In this document: positions 45,538 through 53,854 of the stretch, piece after piece
Layout: each line of letters starts with the position of its first letter
Position numbering within the stretch: the stretch's first letter is position 1
Assembly: GCF_002812125.1 (NCBI RefSeq)
Contig: NZ_NPDQ01000008.1
Span: forward strand, 1 to 64,000
DNA from: Leptospira brenneri
GTDB lineage: Bacteria > Spirochaetota > Leptospiria > Leptospirales > Leptospiraceae
Direction of reading: 5' to 3'
Length of the DNA stretch: 64,000 nt
Notes under the pieces: model-generated
What the model was told of the DNA's origin: nothing
The model's input: only the letters and a program-made list of their open reading frames with translations
Database searches by the model: none
Translations under genes and position numbers: made by a program

Positions 45538-46809
45538 ATGTCGCAAACAAAGAAAAAAGTATTAATTATAGGTGCAGGTTTTGGTGGTTTACAAGTTGTT
45601 AAAACACTAGCTAATCACAAAGCCTTTGACATTACTGTCGTTGATAAAAAAAACCATCACCTCTTTCAGCCACTCCTGTACCAAGTGGCAACTGCAGTGT
45701 TATCGCCTGCTGATATAGCAATTCCTTCAAGATCTATTACTACTAAATACAAAAATGTAAAAATCCTTCTTGGGGATGTAACCGAAATTGATTTCAAAAA
45801 CCGCCAAATCAAATTCCAAGATAACACAGAAACTTATGACTACCTAATCATTGCTACTGGTGCCAAAACGAGTTACTTTGGGAACCAAAGTTGGAAAGAA
45901 AAAACTCTCGGTCTAAAAAACTTAAAAGATGCCTTAGCAATCAGAAGGAGGATCCTGCTTTCCTTCGAACAGGCAGAACTAATCGGTAATTACGAAAAAG
46001 CAAAAAGTTTTATGCATTATGTAATTATTGGAGGTGGACCTACGGGAGTAGAACTCGCAGGTTCCATTGCAGAACTATCACACAATATCATTAGAAAAGA
46101 TTTTCGCAATATTGATTCCGGTATGACGAAGGTTACTCTCATCGAAGCAGGACCTAGGTTACTGACTGCCTTTAGCGAAAAATCAAGTTCCTTTACCAAA
46201 GAAAAACTAGAAAGTAGGGGAGTCGAAGTTTTAACAAACTCACCAGTTTTAGATATTACGGATACTGGTGTTGTATTAAAAGATAGAACCATAGAATCTA
46301 AAACAGTGATTTGGGCAGCAGGAGTTGAAGGATCAGACTTGGCCAAAAAATTACCACTTAACAAAGACAAGGCGAACAGAATCATTGTGGATGAGAATTG
46401 CAGAACAATAGAATTCCCTGAAGTATTTGTAATTGGAGATGCAGCAAACTATAGCCAAGGCCTCACAAGACCATTGCCAGGAGTCTCACCAGTGGCAATG
46501 CAACAGGGAAGATATGTTGCCAAAATCATAGATTCACTCGAGAAAAAAAAGCCGTTATCTCCATTTCAGTACTTTGATAAAGGGAATATGGCAACCATTG
46601 GAAGAACTGATGCAGTTGCTGAGTTTGGAAAAATTCGTTTAAAAGGAATCTTAGGTTGGCTCGGTTGGCTTTTTGTTCACCTTGTTTATCAAGTAGGGTT
46701 TAAAAATAAAGTCAGTACCTTACTCAGTTGGGTATGGAGTTATTTAACTTTCCGAGCCGGGTCACGACTTATCCAAGAAGAAATGGATGAACTCTCAATT
46801 CGATCTTAG
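45538..46809 (+). CDS. ndh: Type II NADH dehydrogenase (NDH-2)
   Basis: 423 residues from ATG 45538, with TTAGGAG ten bases upstream; an earlier frame start would fall inside the phosphatase gene. It has two Rossmann folds, VLIIGAGFGGLQVV (about residue 8) for FAD and YVIIGGGPTGVELAGSIAEL (about 160) for NADH. The late EVFVIGDAANY and PVAMQQGRYVAK motifs contact FAD. A C-terminal hydrophobic/amphipathic segment (GWLGWLFVHLVYQVGFKNK) docks it on the membrane. It oxidises NADH and reduces quinone without proton pumping. It overlaps the convergent small gene by 15 bases. Confidence 0.93.
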   Translation: MSQTKKKVLIIGAGFGGLQVVKTLANHKAFDITVVDKKNHHLFQPLLYQVATAVLSPADIAIPSRSITTKYKNVKILLGDVTEIDFKNRQIKFQDNTETYDYLIIATGAKTSYFGNQSWKEKTLGLKNLKDALAIRRRILLSFEQAELIGNYEKAKSFMHYVIIGGGPTGVELAGSIAELSHNIIRKDFRNIDSGMTKVTLIEAGPRLLTAFSEKSSSFTKEKLESRGVEVLTNSPVLDITDTGVVLKDRTIESKTVIWAAGVEGSDLAKKLPLNKDKANRIIVDENCRTIEFPEVFVIGDAANYSQGLTRPLPGVSPVAMQQGRYVAKIIDSLEKKKPLSPFQYFDKGNMATIGRTDAVAEFGKIRLKGILGWLGWLFVHLVYQVGFKNKVSTLLSWVWSYLTFRAGSRLIQEEMDELSIRS

Positions 46810-47049
46810 GTAGTAACGATTTTTCTTCGATTCCGAGATACATTTTTTATAGGCAAGCTCAGTATTACCAATCCAAACGGTTGTATTGAGTTCAGTACCA
46901 CCACTCGTAGTATGCCTTTCCAAAATCGGCAACATATAAAGATAACTTCTGTTTCTTGTATCGTCACAATCCTCTCGGAATTGATCCTCGCGAGATAGTT
47001 GAGAACATTGAAAGGTAAATAAAAATAAAATAAGAATCAAACGTATCAT
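46795..47049 (-). CDS. Small lipoprotein, hypothetical
   Basis: 84 residues with a lipoprotein-type signal (MIRLILILFLFTFQC, Cys15). The mature part is polar with Cys residues in REDCDD and KKCIS. I do not recognise it. Its start overlaps the upstream gene end by four bases, so the two form a small operon. Confidence 0.6.
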   Translation of the reverse strand: MIRLILILFLFTFQCSQLSREDQFREDCDDTRNRSYLYMLPILERHTTSGGTELNTTVWIGNTELAYKKCISESKKNRYYLRSN

Positions 47050-47474
47050 TTAGATTGTTCAAAGAGAGTTTTTAAGTTTAGTAATTCTAAATGATCTTCT
47101 TTGGAAAGCAAATTCTGATTAGAATTCAGAAACTGTATATCTTCCTCCGCTTTTTTCAGCTGCGTTTGTTTGTATTCAGGTTTATGGCTTACTTTGAGAG
47201 TGATCTCACCTTTGTATCCAGTTTCACCATTTGCTTCAAGGATGATAGACTTGGCTCGCTTTAAATACATAGGAAGAAGGTTCTGAATCAAAACACCTTG
47301 AGAATATTCGTTAATCCCGAAGGTTAATAAACTGATTTTTTTTCTATGGATCTCTGTCAATTCTGCTTTTTTTCCGCAATCTTCCAAACTGTTACATAAA
47401 GTCTTTGGTTTTGACTCTGATAAAAGTGTGTTTCCATAAAGAACGAAGAAAACAATAGGAAGAAAATGTTTCAT
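47046..47474 (-). CDS. Small exported hypothetical protein
   Basis: 142 residues from ATG 47474, chosen because a signal peptide begins there (MKHFLPIVFFVLYGNTLLS). The mature part is Lys/Glu/Leu-rich, with two early cysteines (TLCNSLEDCGKK) and a helical C-terminal half. A TTG at 47498 is possible but adds a poor leader. The function is unknown. It is paired with the small lipoprotein gene. Confidence 0.6.
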   Translation of the reverse strand: MKHFLPIVFFVLYGNTLLSESKPKTLCNSLEDCGKKAELTEIHRKKISLLTFGINEYSQGVLIQNLLPMYLKRAKSIILEANGETGYKGEITLKVSHKPEYKQTQLKKAEEDIQFLNSNQNLLSKEDHLELLNLKTLFEQSK

Positions 47475-47566
47475 GGAGAAATTGAATAAAAAATACAAAA
47501 AACAATCAAGTCTAAATCCAAAAGATAAATGTTTACAACGAAGAGGAATCGAAAACGCTTAGGTAT

Positions 47567-48424
47567 ATGTCACCGATTTCGATTCGCACAAAATTCCACT
47601 CAATCGAGGGAATCGAGTGGGGGAATCCACAAGGAACACCAATCCTTGCCTTCCATGGCTGGCTGGATAATGCGAATAGTTTTGCACCGCTTGCAAAGTA
47701 TTTGTCCGATTATCGATTGATTTCTATCGATTTTCCTGGTCATGGGAAATCGAGTCATAAACCAGAAAATACTGTTTATTATTTTGCAGAATATGCTCTA
47801 GAAGTTGTTTCCATTGCCCAAGCTTTAGGTTTAGAAAATTTCATTTTGATGGCCCATTCCATGGGTGCCGCAGTATCAACATTAGTTGCCGGTACAGGAT
47901 TGTTAAAAATTAAAAAACTTGTGCTCATTGAATCACTTGGTCCCCTCACTAATCTTTCCGAATCGGCACCTGAGATCCTTACAGAAGCAATCAAACAAAT
48001 CCTTCATCCAAGAGGAAAAAAAGAAACATATTTTCCTAATATGGATTCAGCAGTAGCAGTTCGAATGCGAGCAGGTGACATGAAGGTGGAATCGGCAGAA
48101 ATTTTGATGGAAAGGGGAATTGAGAAAACTCCCAAAGGTTTAAAACCAAGGCGAGATCTAAGACTTCATTATAATTCTTTTTTCCGATACACCGAAGAAC
48201 AAATTGAATCCTTCTGTAACCATATCGAATGTCCGACCTTACTTATATTAGGTGATAAATCGGGGTTTCCCATAGCCGAAAAATATAAAAATAGAAAGGC
48301 TGCGGTAAAAAACCTAAAAGAAGTGATTTTACCTGGAGGCCATCACTTACATATGGATTCTCCCAAAGAAGTTTCTTCCGCTATTTTAGAATTTTTAGAA
48401 AATGACATTAAGGAGATTGAATGA
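47567..48424 (+). CDS. Alpha/beta-fold hydrolase
   Basis: A 285-residue hydrolase. Oxyanion-type HGWLDNANSF (about residues 30-39), nucleophile elbow AHSMGAA (Ser98), and LPGGHHLHMDSP (about 260-270) with the catalytic His are visible. HGWLDNA recalls serine-hydrolase-like (SERHL) proteins. There is no signal peptide, so it is cytosolic. The substrate is unknown. The next gene overlaps by four bases, so the hydrolase and thioesterase are coupled. Confidence 0.87.
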   Translation: MSPISIRTKFHSIEGIEWGNPQGTPILAFHGWLDNANSFAPLAKYLSDYRLISIDFPGHGKSSHKPENTVYYFAEYALEVVSIAQALGLENFILMAHSMGAAVSTLVAGTGLLKIKKLVLIESLGPLTNLSESAPEILTEAIKQILHPRGKKETYFPNMDSAVAVRMRAGDMKVESAEILMERGIEKTPKGLKPRRDLRLHYNSFFRYTEEQIESFCNHIECPTLLILGDKSGFPIAEKYKNRKAAVKNLKEVILPGGHHLHMDSPKEVSSAILEFLENDIKEIE

Positions 48425-48963
48425 ATCAACCAATCGAGAATCCTTCCAAACATGGTTACGAAATCCACCACGATACTTGTTTTGGATGTGGGAAAGAAAA
48501 TCCATTAGGACTAGTTGCGGATTTTACATTCCATGATGAAACCGGAGAAGTCAATTTTACATATAATTTTAAAAGAATGTATAATGGAGCACCTGGTTTT
48601 GTTCATGGTGGAATACTCTCCACCGTTTTGGATGAAGCTATGGGCGGATTATGTTTTCATCTAGGTTATATTGTCATGACAGATACAATGAGTTTTAAAT
48701 TTCACAAAGCAACACCTGTCGAAAAAGATTTACTCGTTCGCGCCTGGCCAATTAAAAAAGCCAAACGTAAAGTTCTATTAGAATGTGAACTCACATCTCT
48801 GGATGGTGAAATTTTATATGTAAAAGGAGAGGGGGCCTTCCACATCCTTCCTCCACGTTTTTTCTCCGATAAATTAACGGGAGGAAAAATAGCGATTGCG
48901 AATGAATTGCTATCAGTAAATAAATTGAAACGCGCACATCTCTTCGATAGGATAGAAACATGA
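48421..48963 (+). CDS. PaaI-type thioesterase (hotdog fold)
   Basis: A 180-residue hotdog thioesterase. The N-terminal CFGCGKENPLGLVADF (about residues 18-33) is the motif common in this PaaI-like group. FVHGGILSTVLDEAMGG (about 60-76) carries the catalytic His/Glu surroundings, and LVRAWPIKKAKRKVLLECEL follows. It probably hydrolyses an acyl-CoA. It is coupled to the upstream hydrolase and overlaps the next lipoprotein gene by four bases. Confidence 0.88.
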   Translation: MNQPIENPSKHGYEIHHDTCFGCGKENPLGLVADFTFHDETGEVNFTYNFKRMYNGAPGFVHGGILSTVLDEAMGGLCFHLGYIVMTDTMSFKFHKATPVEKDLLVRAWPIKKAKRKVLLECELTSLDGEILYVKGEGAFHILPPRFFSDKLTGGKIAIANELLSVNKLKRAHLFDRIET

Positions 48964-50279
48964 AACAAAAACTTCTCTACTTAATCTTAATCGCACTGAC
49001 TTTTCATTGTTCCGGTGCTTCCGTAAAAGACGGGTCAGGTGACCAAGAATTCGAGTTAAAATTTTCTAAAGGGAAATGGATCCGCACAGAACGTTTCAAA
49101 AACTCTGGAGGAATCCGGGCAGTCGGAGAAGTAAAGGCAGAATGTGGTGGAGCAAAATGCACGGAAGATCAAGTTGCAAAATTTGCCGCACCTAAAATCA
49201 AATCGCTACCAAAACATGGGTCCTGGGAAGAATACATTCAGTTCGAACAACCAGGTTCCACTGCTGAAAATCCAAAATACAAATCTACTCTCGACCAAGT
49301 AGGGGACTACACCGACGGGAAAAAAATTGGGATTTGGAAAAAACCTGATCCCGAAAACACACAAAGGTTCCTCGCAGAAACTCCTTGGGTGGATGGAAAA
49401 AAAGAAGGGATCGCAAAAACTTTTGATAAACAAGGGGTCGTAACTTCTGAAACCACTTATGTCGATGATAAAAAAAATGGGCCTTACTATCGAAAGAATA
49501 ACAAAGGTGAATGGGTAGAAAAAGGATCTTTTAAAGAAAACGAAGAAGATGGTGAATGGGCTTATTATTTCGTAGGTGCAGACGGAAACGGAATCAAAAC
49601 AAAAGTTTCTTACATTAACGGATTAAAAAACGGTCAGGAAATTAATTATTACAAAGATGGAGTAGTAGAGTCTCAAGGTTCCTATTCTTCTGATATTCGC
49701 AATGGATTATGGAAGATGTTTGGATCCAAAGGAAATTTACTCGCAGAAGGGAACTATTCCAAAAAAGAAAATTCAGAAAATTTAGACATTAAGTATGAAA
49801 GAACAGGAATATGGAAAGAATACTATGCTGATGGAAAAGTATTCGGCACAGGTCCAAGAAAACATACAAGAACCGGTGAATGGAAATTCTATTATAAAAA
49901 TGGGCAAGTCGGTTACCACGGAAACATGGCAAACGAAAGTATGTTAGAATCTGCTAAAGTATATGATAATACTGGCAAAATTCTCGGAGAAGGGAAACTA
50001 TTCTTTTCACTTGTAAAAATTGATGAAGAAACACAAGATCTAAAATTAAACTATAAACCGAGTATTCCTTATACTTACTTTTATCCTTCCGGAAAAAAGA
50101 GAATCGTAATTCGCTCAACCGATGATGCTACCGAATATTCTGAAGATGGAAGAGAATTAGGGAAAGGGCCTGTAGAACCTCAAGGCAGAAAGATGGGATG
50201 TTGGACCATTGGAGGCAAAACAGAATACTATATGTTAGATAAACCAATGCCAAAAATGACTCCTTCGCAATGCAAATAG
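48960..50279 (+). CDS. YwqK-like MORN-repeat lipoprotein
   Basis: A 439-residue lipoprotein (MKQKLLYLILIALTFHC, Cys17). It has repeated MORN-type units of the form G-x-W-x-x-Y (GSWEEYIQF, EDGEWAYYF, NGLWKMF, TGIWKEYYADGKV, TGEWKFYYKNGQV). These give an elongated beta structure that usually mediates binding. The C-terminus has CWTIGGKTEYY. It is secreted to the envelope and likely surface exposed in Leptospira, though that is inferred. Its last 10 bases overlap the moxR start. Confidence 0.8.
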   Translation: MKQKLLYLILIALTFHCSGASVKDGSGDQEFELKFSKGKWIRTERFKNSGGIRAVGEVKAECGGAKCTEDQVAKFAAPKIKSLPKHGSWEEYIQFEQPGSTAENPKYKSTLDQVGDYTDGKKIGIWKKPDPENTQRFLAETPWVDGKKEGIAKTFDKQGVVTSETTYVDDKKNGPYYRKNNKGEWVEKGSFKENEEDGEWAYYFVGADGNGIKTKVSYINGLKNGQEINYYKDGVVESQGSYSSDIRNGLWKMFGSKGNLLAEGNYSKKENSENLDIKYERTGIWKEYYADGKVFGTGPRKHTRTGEWKFYYKNGQVGYHGNMANESMLESAKVYDNTGKILGEGKLFFSLVKIDEETQDLKLNYKPSIPYTYFYPSGKKRIVIRSTDDATEYSEDGRELGKGPVEPQGRKMGCWTIGGKTEYYMLDKPMPKMTPSQCK

Positions 50280-51250
50280 ACAAAGAACAAATTACAGAAA
50301 TCTCTGACCTAGTAAAATTACTTCGGTCAGAACTATCAGAATCCATTTCAGGGATGGATAATGTCATCCAATCCCTGTTTGTTGGCCTAGTTTCCAATGG
50401 GCATGTATTACTAGAAGGAATGCCTGGACTTGCAAAAACTCTTCTGGCAAAAAACTTAGCATCCATTATCGATGCTAAGTTTTCACGTGTCCAATTCACT
50501 CCCGATTTATTACCAGCAGACTTAACGGGCACAAATATTTTTAACCCCAAAAATTCATCCTTCGAAATTCGCAAAGGACCAATTTTCACAAATGTTTTGT
50601 TAGCTGACGAGATCAACAGAGCTCCAGCGAAGGTACAATCTGCATTACTTCAATGTATGGAAGAAAGACAGGTTTCAATTGCAGATGAAACTTTCGACTT
50701 AGAACCACCTTTCTTTGTGATCGCCACACAAAATCCAATTGACCAGGAAGGGACTTATCCTCTTCCGGAAGCTCAGTTAGACAGATTTTTGTTTAAGGTG
50801 GTTGTCACTTATCCTTCGTTTGACGATGAAGTAGCAATACTCAACCAACATGGCAATTTGGATTTTTCAAAGAAAAAACCAAAAAAAGTGATGAAACCCA
50901 AGGAAATTCAAAAGATTTCGGAGCTTTCGAACAAAGTGTTCGTCGACCCGAAATTACAAAACTACATTGTAAATCTCACAAGAAACACGAGACCACAAAC
51001 CACAAACGATTCGGAATTAAAGAATTTCATTTTACATGGTGTGAGTCCGAGAGCAAGTCTTGCAATGCTCAAAGTAAGTAGGATCAATGCACTTTTAGAA
51101 GGTAGAGATTTCGTAATTCCGGAAGATATCCATCGTTTTTTCTCAGAAATTGTGAAACATAGAATTCACCTAACCATCGATGCAATTAGCGAGGATATCA
51201 GCTCGGATTCGATCATCAAACGAATCCTATCGGTAACGGAAGTTCCATAG
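50270..51250 (+). CDS. moxR: MoxR-family AAA ATPase
   Basis: A 326-residue ATPase. Walker A is EGMPGLAKTLLAKNLA (about residues 46-61), Walker B region is LLADEINRAPAKVQSALLQCM (about 110), sensor region ATQNPIDQEGTYPLPEAQLDRF (about 150, key residues only) and SPRASLAML (about 264). MoxR proteins act as chaperones for von Willebrand factor A (vWA) domain proteins. Here BatA and BatB-C downstream are the obvious clients. DUF58 begins on the next base. Confidence 0.94.
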   Translation: MQIDKEQITEISDLVKLLRSELSESISGMDNVIQSLFVGLVSNGHVLLEGMPGLAKTLLAKNLASIIDAKFSRVQFTPDLLPADLTGTNIFNPKNSSFEIRKGPIFTNVLLADEINRAPAKVQSALLQCMEERQVSIADETFDLEPPFFVIATQNPIDQEGTYPLPEAQLDRFLFKVVVTYPSFDDEVAILNQHGNLDFSKKKPKKVMKPKEIQKISELSNKVFVDPKLQNYIVNLTRNTRPQTTNDSELKNFILHGVSPRASLAMLKVSRINALLEGRDFVIPEDIHRFFSEIVKHRIHLTIDAISEDISSDSIIKRILSVTEVP

Positions 51251-52069
51251 ATGTTAACTCCAGAACTAAAACGCCTTCTACAAGTTTTACAATGGGAAAC
51301 AAAAAAAAAGTTTTATTCAACTAAACAAGGGGCACTGATCCGAGCAGAGCGGGGTAGGGGACTTGACTTCAAAGAAGTAAGGAACTATCATTATGGAGAC
51401 GATACAAGATACATTGATTGGAATGTTACTTCTAGAACAGGAGAACTTTATACAAAAGAGTACCACGAAGAGAGAGACGCCTCAATTATCATCTTTTATG
51501 ATACAAGTGCATCGCTTTCCGGCACTCAAAGGAATGCAGCATTTCAAATTGCACTGTTTCTTTCCCTATTCCATATCAAAATGGGGAATCGGATTCTACT
51601 CATTACATTCTCAGATGGCCATTCCTCTATAGGGAAATGGCTGAGAACAGAGGCCGATATTCTTTCTGCATTTGCAAATAGCACCAAACACAAATATGGT
51701 GACGGGACGGATTATTCTACTGCCTACCAATTTGCATTCCGGTTACACCCAAAATACGCAGTTTCTTATTGGATTTCCGATTTTAATCGTTTTTCAGAAC
51801 ACACGAACACAAATAAAGTCCCCAAAATCTGGGATTCCGTTGGAATTTGGATCCAGGACGAACTAGACACAATCGAATTTCCTTTTTGGTTTCGTTTCTT
51901 CCAAAAAATCTCCGAAGAAACGATTGGTTTCCGCAGTAGCCAAAATACATATACGAAAGATTTAAAGGCAGCAAAATCTTTTTTTGGTGTTCAATTTGTC
52001 CAAATCGATCCCTATAACAAACTTTCAAATCAAATTCTACCCCTATTCAAAATCAAAAGAAATGTTTAA
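51251..52069 (+). CDS. DUF58 domain protein
   Basis: A 272-residue soluble protein with the family signature RGRGLDFKEVRNYHYGDD ... YIDWNVTSRTGELY (about residues 34-65). The following IIIFYDTSASLSGTQRN is a vWA-like MIDAS region with D-T-S-x-S. These genes sit next to moxR and vWA genes throughout bacteria and probably form a common complex. It shares eight bases with the next gene. Confidence 0.92.
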   Translation: MLTPELKRLLQVLQWETKKKFYSTKQGALIRAERGRGLDFKEVRNYHYGDDTRYIDWNVTSRTGELYTKEYHEERDASIIIFYDTSASLSGTQRNAAFQIALFLSLFHIKMGNRILLITFSDGHSSIGKWLRTEADILSAFANSTKHKYGDGTDYSTAYQFAFRLHPKYAVSYWISDFNRFSEHTNTNKVPKIWDSVGIWIQDELDTIEFPFWFRFFQKISEETIGFRSSQNTYTKDLKAAKSFFGVQFVQIDPYNKLSNQILPLFKIKRNV

Positions 52070-52898
52070 GTATATCGCAATATTCTTATTTTTTCCTGTT
52101 TCCCTTTTCGCAGCTCCTAGGGAAACAGTTTTAGAAAACGATATATATGTTGGTGATACAATCCACTATCAAATAGAATTCTATGGTAATGAAAACGATA
52201 TTAATACCATAGAGGGGGAAATTTACGAAGACGACACAATGCCTTCCTATAAAATTTTCAACGTAATCAAAAAAGAATCAAAGTTAGAATTATCAATCAT
52301 ATTCTTTAAACCTGGTGAATTTGTTTTGCCAGTGACTTGGACAGAAAATGGTATCGAAACAAAATCCTCGTTCCCCATAAAAGTGAAATCGCAGCTCCTA
52401 GGAAACGAAACTGATATCGAAGATATAGAACCTCCTATTATCTTCTCTGGCCCTTATTTTTTTCGTCTATTTCTTGTCATTATCGTCACTGCAATCAACT
52501 TGTATCTTCTGTATGCGTTATATTTATATTGGCGGTCTAAACCAAAGGTGATGGATGCTTTTTGGGAAAAACAACCAACGCTAGAGGAAACAACAAAAAG
52601 ATTACGCCATATTGAAACTTATTTAACCGCTGATCCCATATTCGAAAAAGAATTGGCATTTAGAATTAGTGATTATCTGAAAGAAGTTTATTCTAAAAAA
52701 TTAGACCTAAATTTACTTGGAAAAACAGATTCCGAATTCATTGCTGAACTCTTTGATCGAACCCACATCAACGATTCCGTTTTAAGAGACTTAAGAATTT
52801 ATTTTAGAAATACCAAATATGATGATAACAAAACAGAACTGGACCAAGGTTCTGCTATTTCTATTTGGGAAAAAATCAAAAAGGATTTAGAGTTATAA
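52062..52898 (+). CDS. Bat-operon membrane protein, unassigned
   Basis: 278 residues from ATG 52062, with signal peptide MFKYIAIFLFFPVSLFAA. A beta-rich periplasmic part (about residues 20-130), one membrane helix (about 143-168) and a cytoplasmic helical tail (about 170-278) follow. The topology resembles a short BatD-like protein, but I see no closer match. It lies between DUF58 and batA with a 2-base gap, so it is part of the Bat complex operon. Confidence 0.75.
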   Translation: MFKYIAIFLFFPVSLFAAPRETVLENDIYVGDTIHYQIEFYGNENDINTIEGEIYEDDTMPSYKIFNVIKKESKLELSIIFFKPGEFVLPVTWTENGIETKSSFPIKVKSQLLGNETDIEDIEPPIIFSGPYFFRLFLVIIVTAINLYLLYALYLYWRSKPKVMDAFWEKQPTLEETTKRLRHIETYLTADPIFEKELAFRISDYLKEVYSKKLDLNLLGKTDSEFIAELFDRTHINDSVLRDLRIYFRNTKYDDNKTELDQGSAISIWEKIKKDLEL

Positions 52899-52900
52899 CT

Positions 52901-53854
52901 ATGGACCAATTCCAAAGGCCATATCTTTTATTCTTAATCATCCCGCTTTTACTTCTTGGAATCTACCAATGGAGAAAGAAACCACTTGGTTCTCTTTTAC
53001 TGATCCAATCCGATAGATTTCAAAATAGCAAAAACAAAATCTTATTCAAAGTTAAACTAACTATTTCAAAACTCTCTGAAATTTTATTATATATTGCTGG
53101 AATCTTTTTGGTCATAGCAGCAGCAGGTCCTGGAGAAAAATTCAAACTAACACCAGACATCACAAATGGAATCGATATCATGATTGCATTGGATATTTCT
53201 GGCTCTATGGTTAATTCATATGATTTTTTACCAAAAAATCGATTAACTGTTTCAAAAGAATTATTAAGAGAATTCATTCAAAAACGTTTGTATGATCGGA
53301 TTGGAATTGTTTTATTTGCAGGAGCCGCTTACTTGCAATCACCATTGTCTAATGACAGATACGCTTTAGATGAACTCATCTCAGAAACATCTGATGAAGA
53401 TATCAGCGAACAAGGGACAGCTGTTGGTGATGCACTTGTACTTTCTACATACCGATTGAAAGACTCTACAGCAAAATCCCGGATCATCATTTTACTTACG
53501 GATGGGGTCTCCAATACAGGAAAATTAGATCCAGAAACAGCCTCATACGCAGCTAAAGCCTTTGGAATCAAGGTCTATTGTATAGGGATTGGAAAAGAAC
53601 AAGGTCAATACGAGGTTAATTATGAATCTCTTGAAAAAATTTCAGAAAGTACTAACGGAAAATTTTTTCGCGCAGAATCTCCCGAGATTTTACAAGAGGT
53701 ACTGAACGAAATCAATGGTTTAGAAACTGTTGAATTACCTTCGAAACCGATGGAGATCCATGAAACACATTTCACAAAGGCATTGTTTGTTTTCTTTATC
53801 ATAATTGGAATTGTGGGCCTCATTTATATTTTCCCGCTGACAGAGAAATTATGA
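52901..53854 (+). CDS. batA: BatA, von Willebrand factor A domain protein
   Basis: 317 residues from ATG 52901. One or two N-terminal membrane helices (about residues 7-22 and 50-70), a vWA domain with the MIDAS motif IALDISGSM (about 90-98), TDG (about 195), and a C-terminal helix (about 294-312). The aerotolerance Bat proteins act in the inner membrane. In L. biflexa, mutants have been studied without a clear oxidative-stress role. It overlaps batB by four bases. Confidence 0.9.
   Translation: MDQFQRPYLLFLIIPLLLLGIYQWRKKPLGSLLLIQSDRFQNSKNKILFKVKLTISKLSEILLYIAGIFLVIAAAGPGEKFKLTPDITNGIDIMIALDISGSMVNSYDFLPKNRLTVSKELLREFIQKRLYDRIGIVLFAGAAYLQSPLSNDRYALDELISETSDEDISEQGTAVGDALVLSTYRLKDSTAKSRIIILLTDGVSNTGKLDPETASYAAKAFGIKVYCIGIGKEQGQYEVNYESLEKISESTNGKFFRAESPEILQEVLNEINGLETVELPSKPMEIHETHFTKALFVFFIIIGIVGLIYIFPLTEKL

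Noticed and set aside
45496..45538. Earlier start for NDH-2 at 45496
   Set aside because: It would place 14 poorly conserved residues before the FAD motif and overlap the phosphatase gene; ATG 45538 has TTAGGAG upstream.
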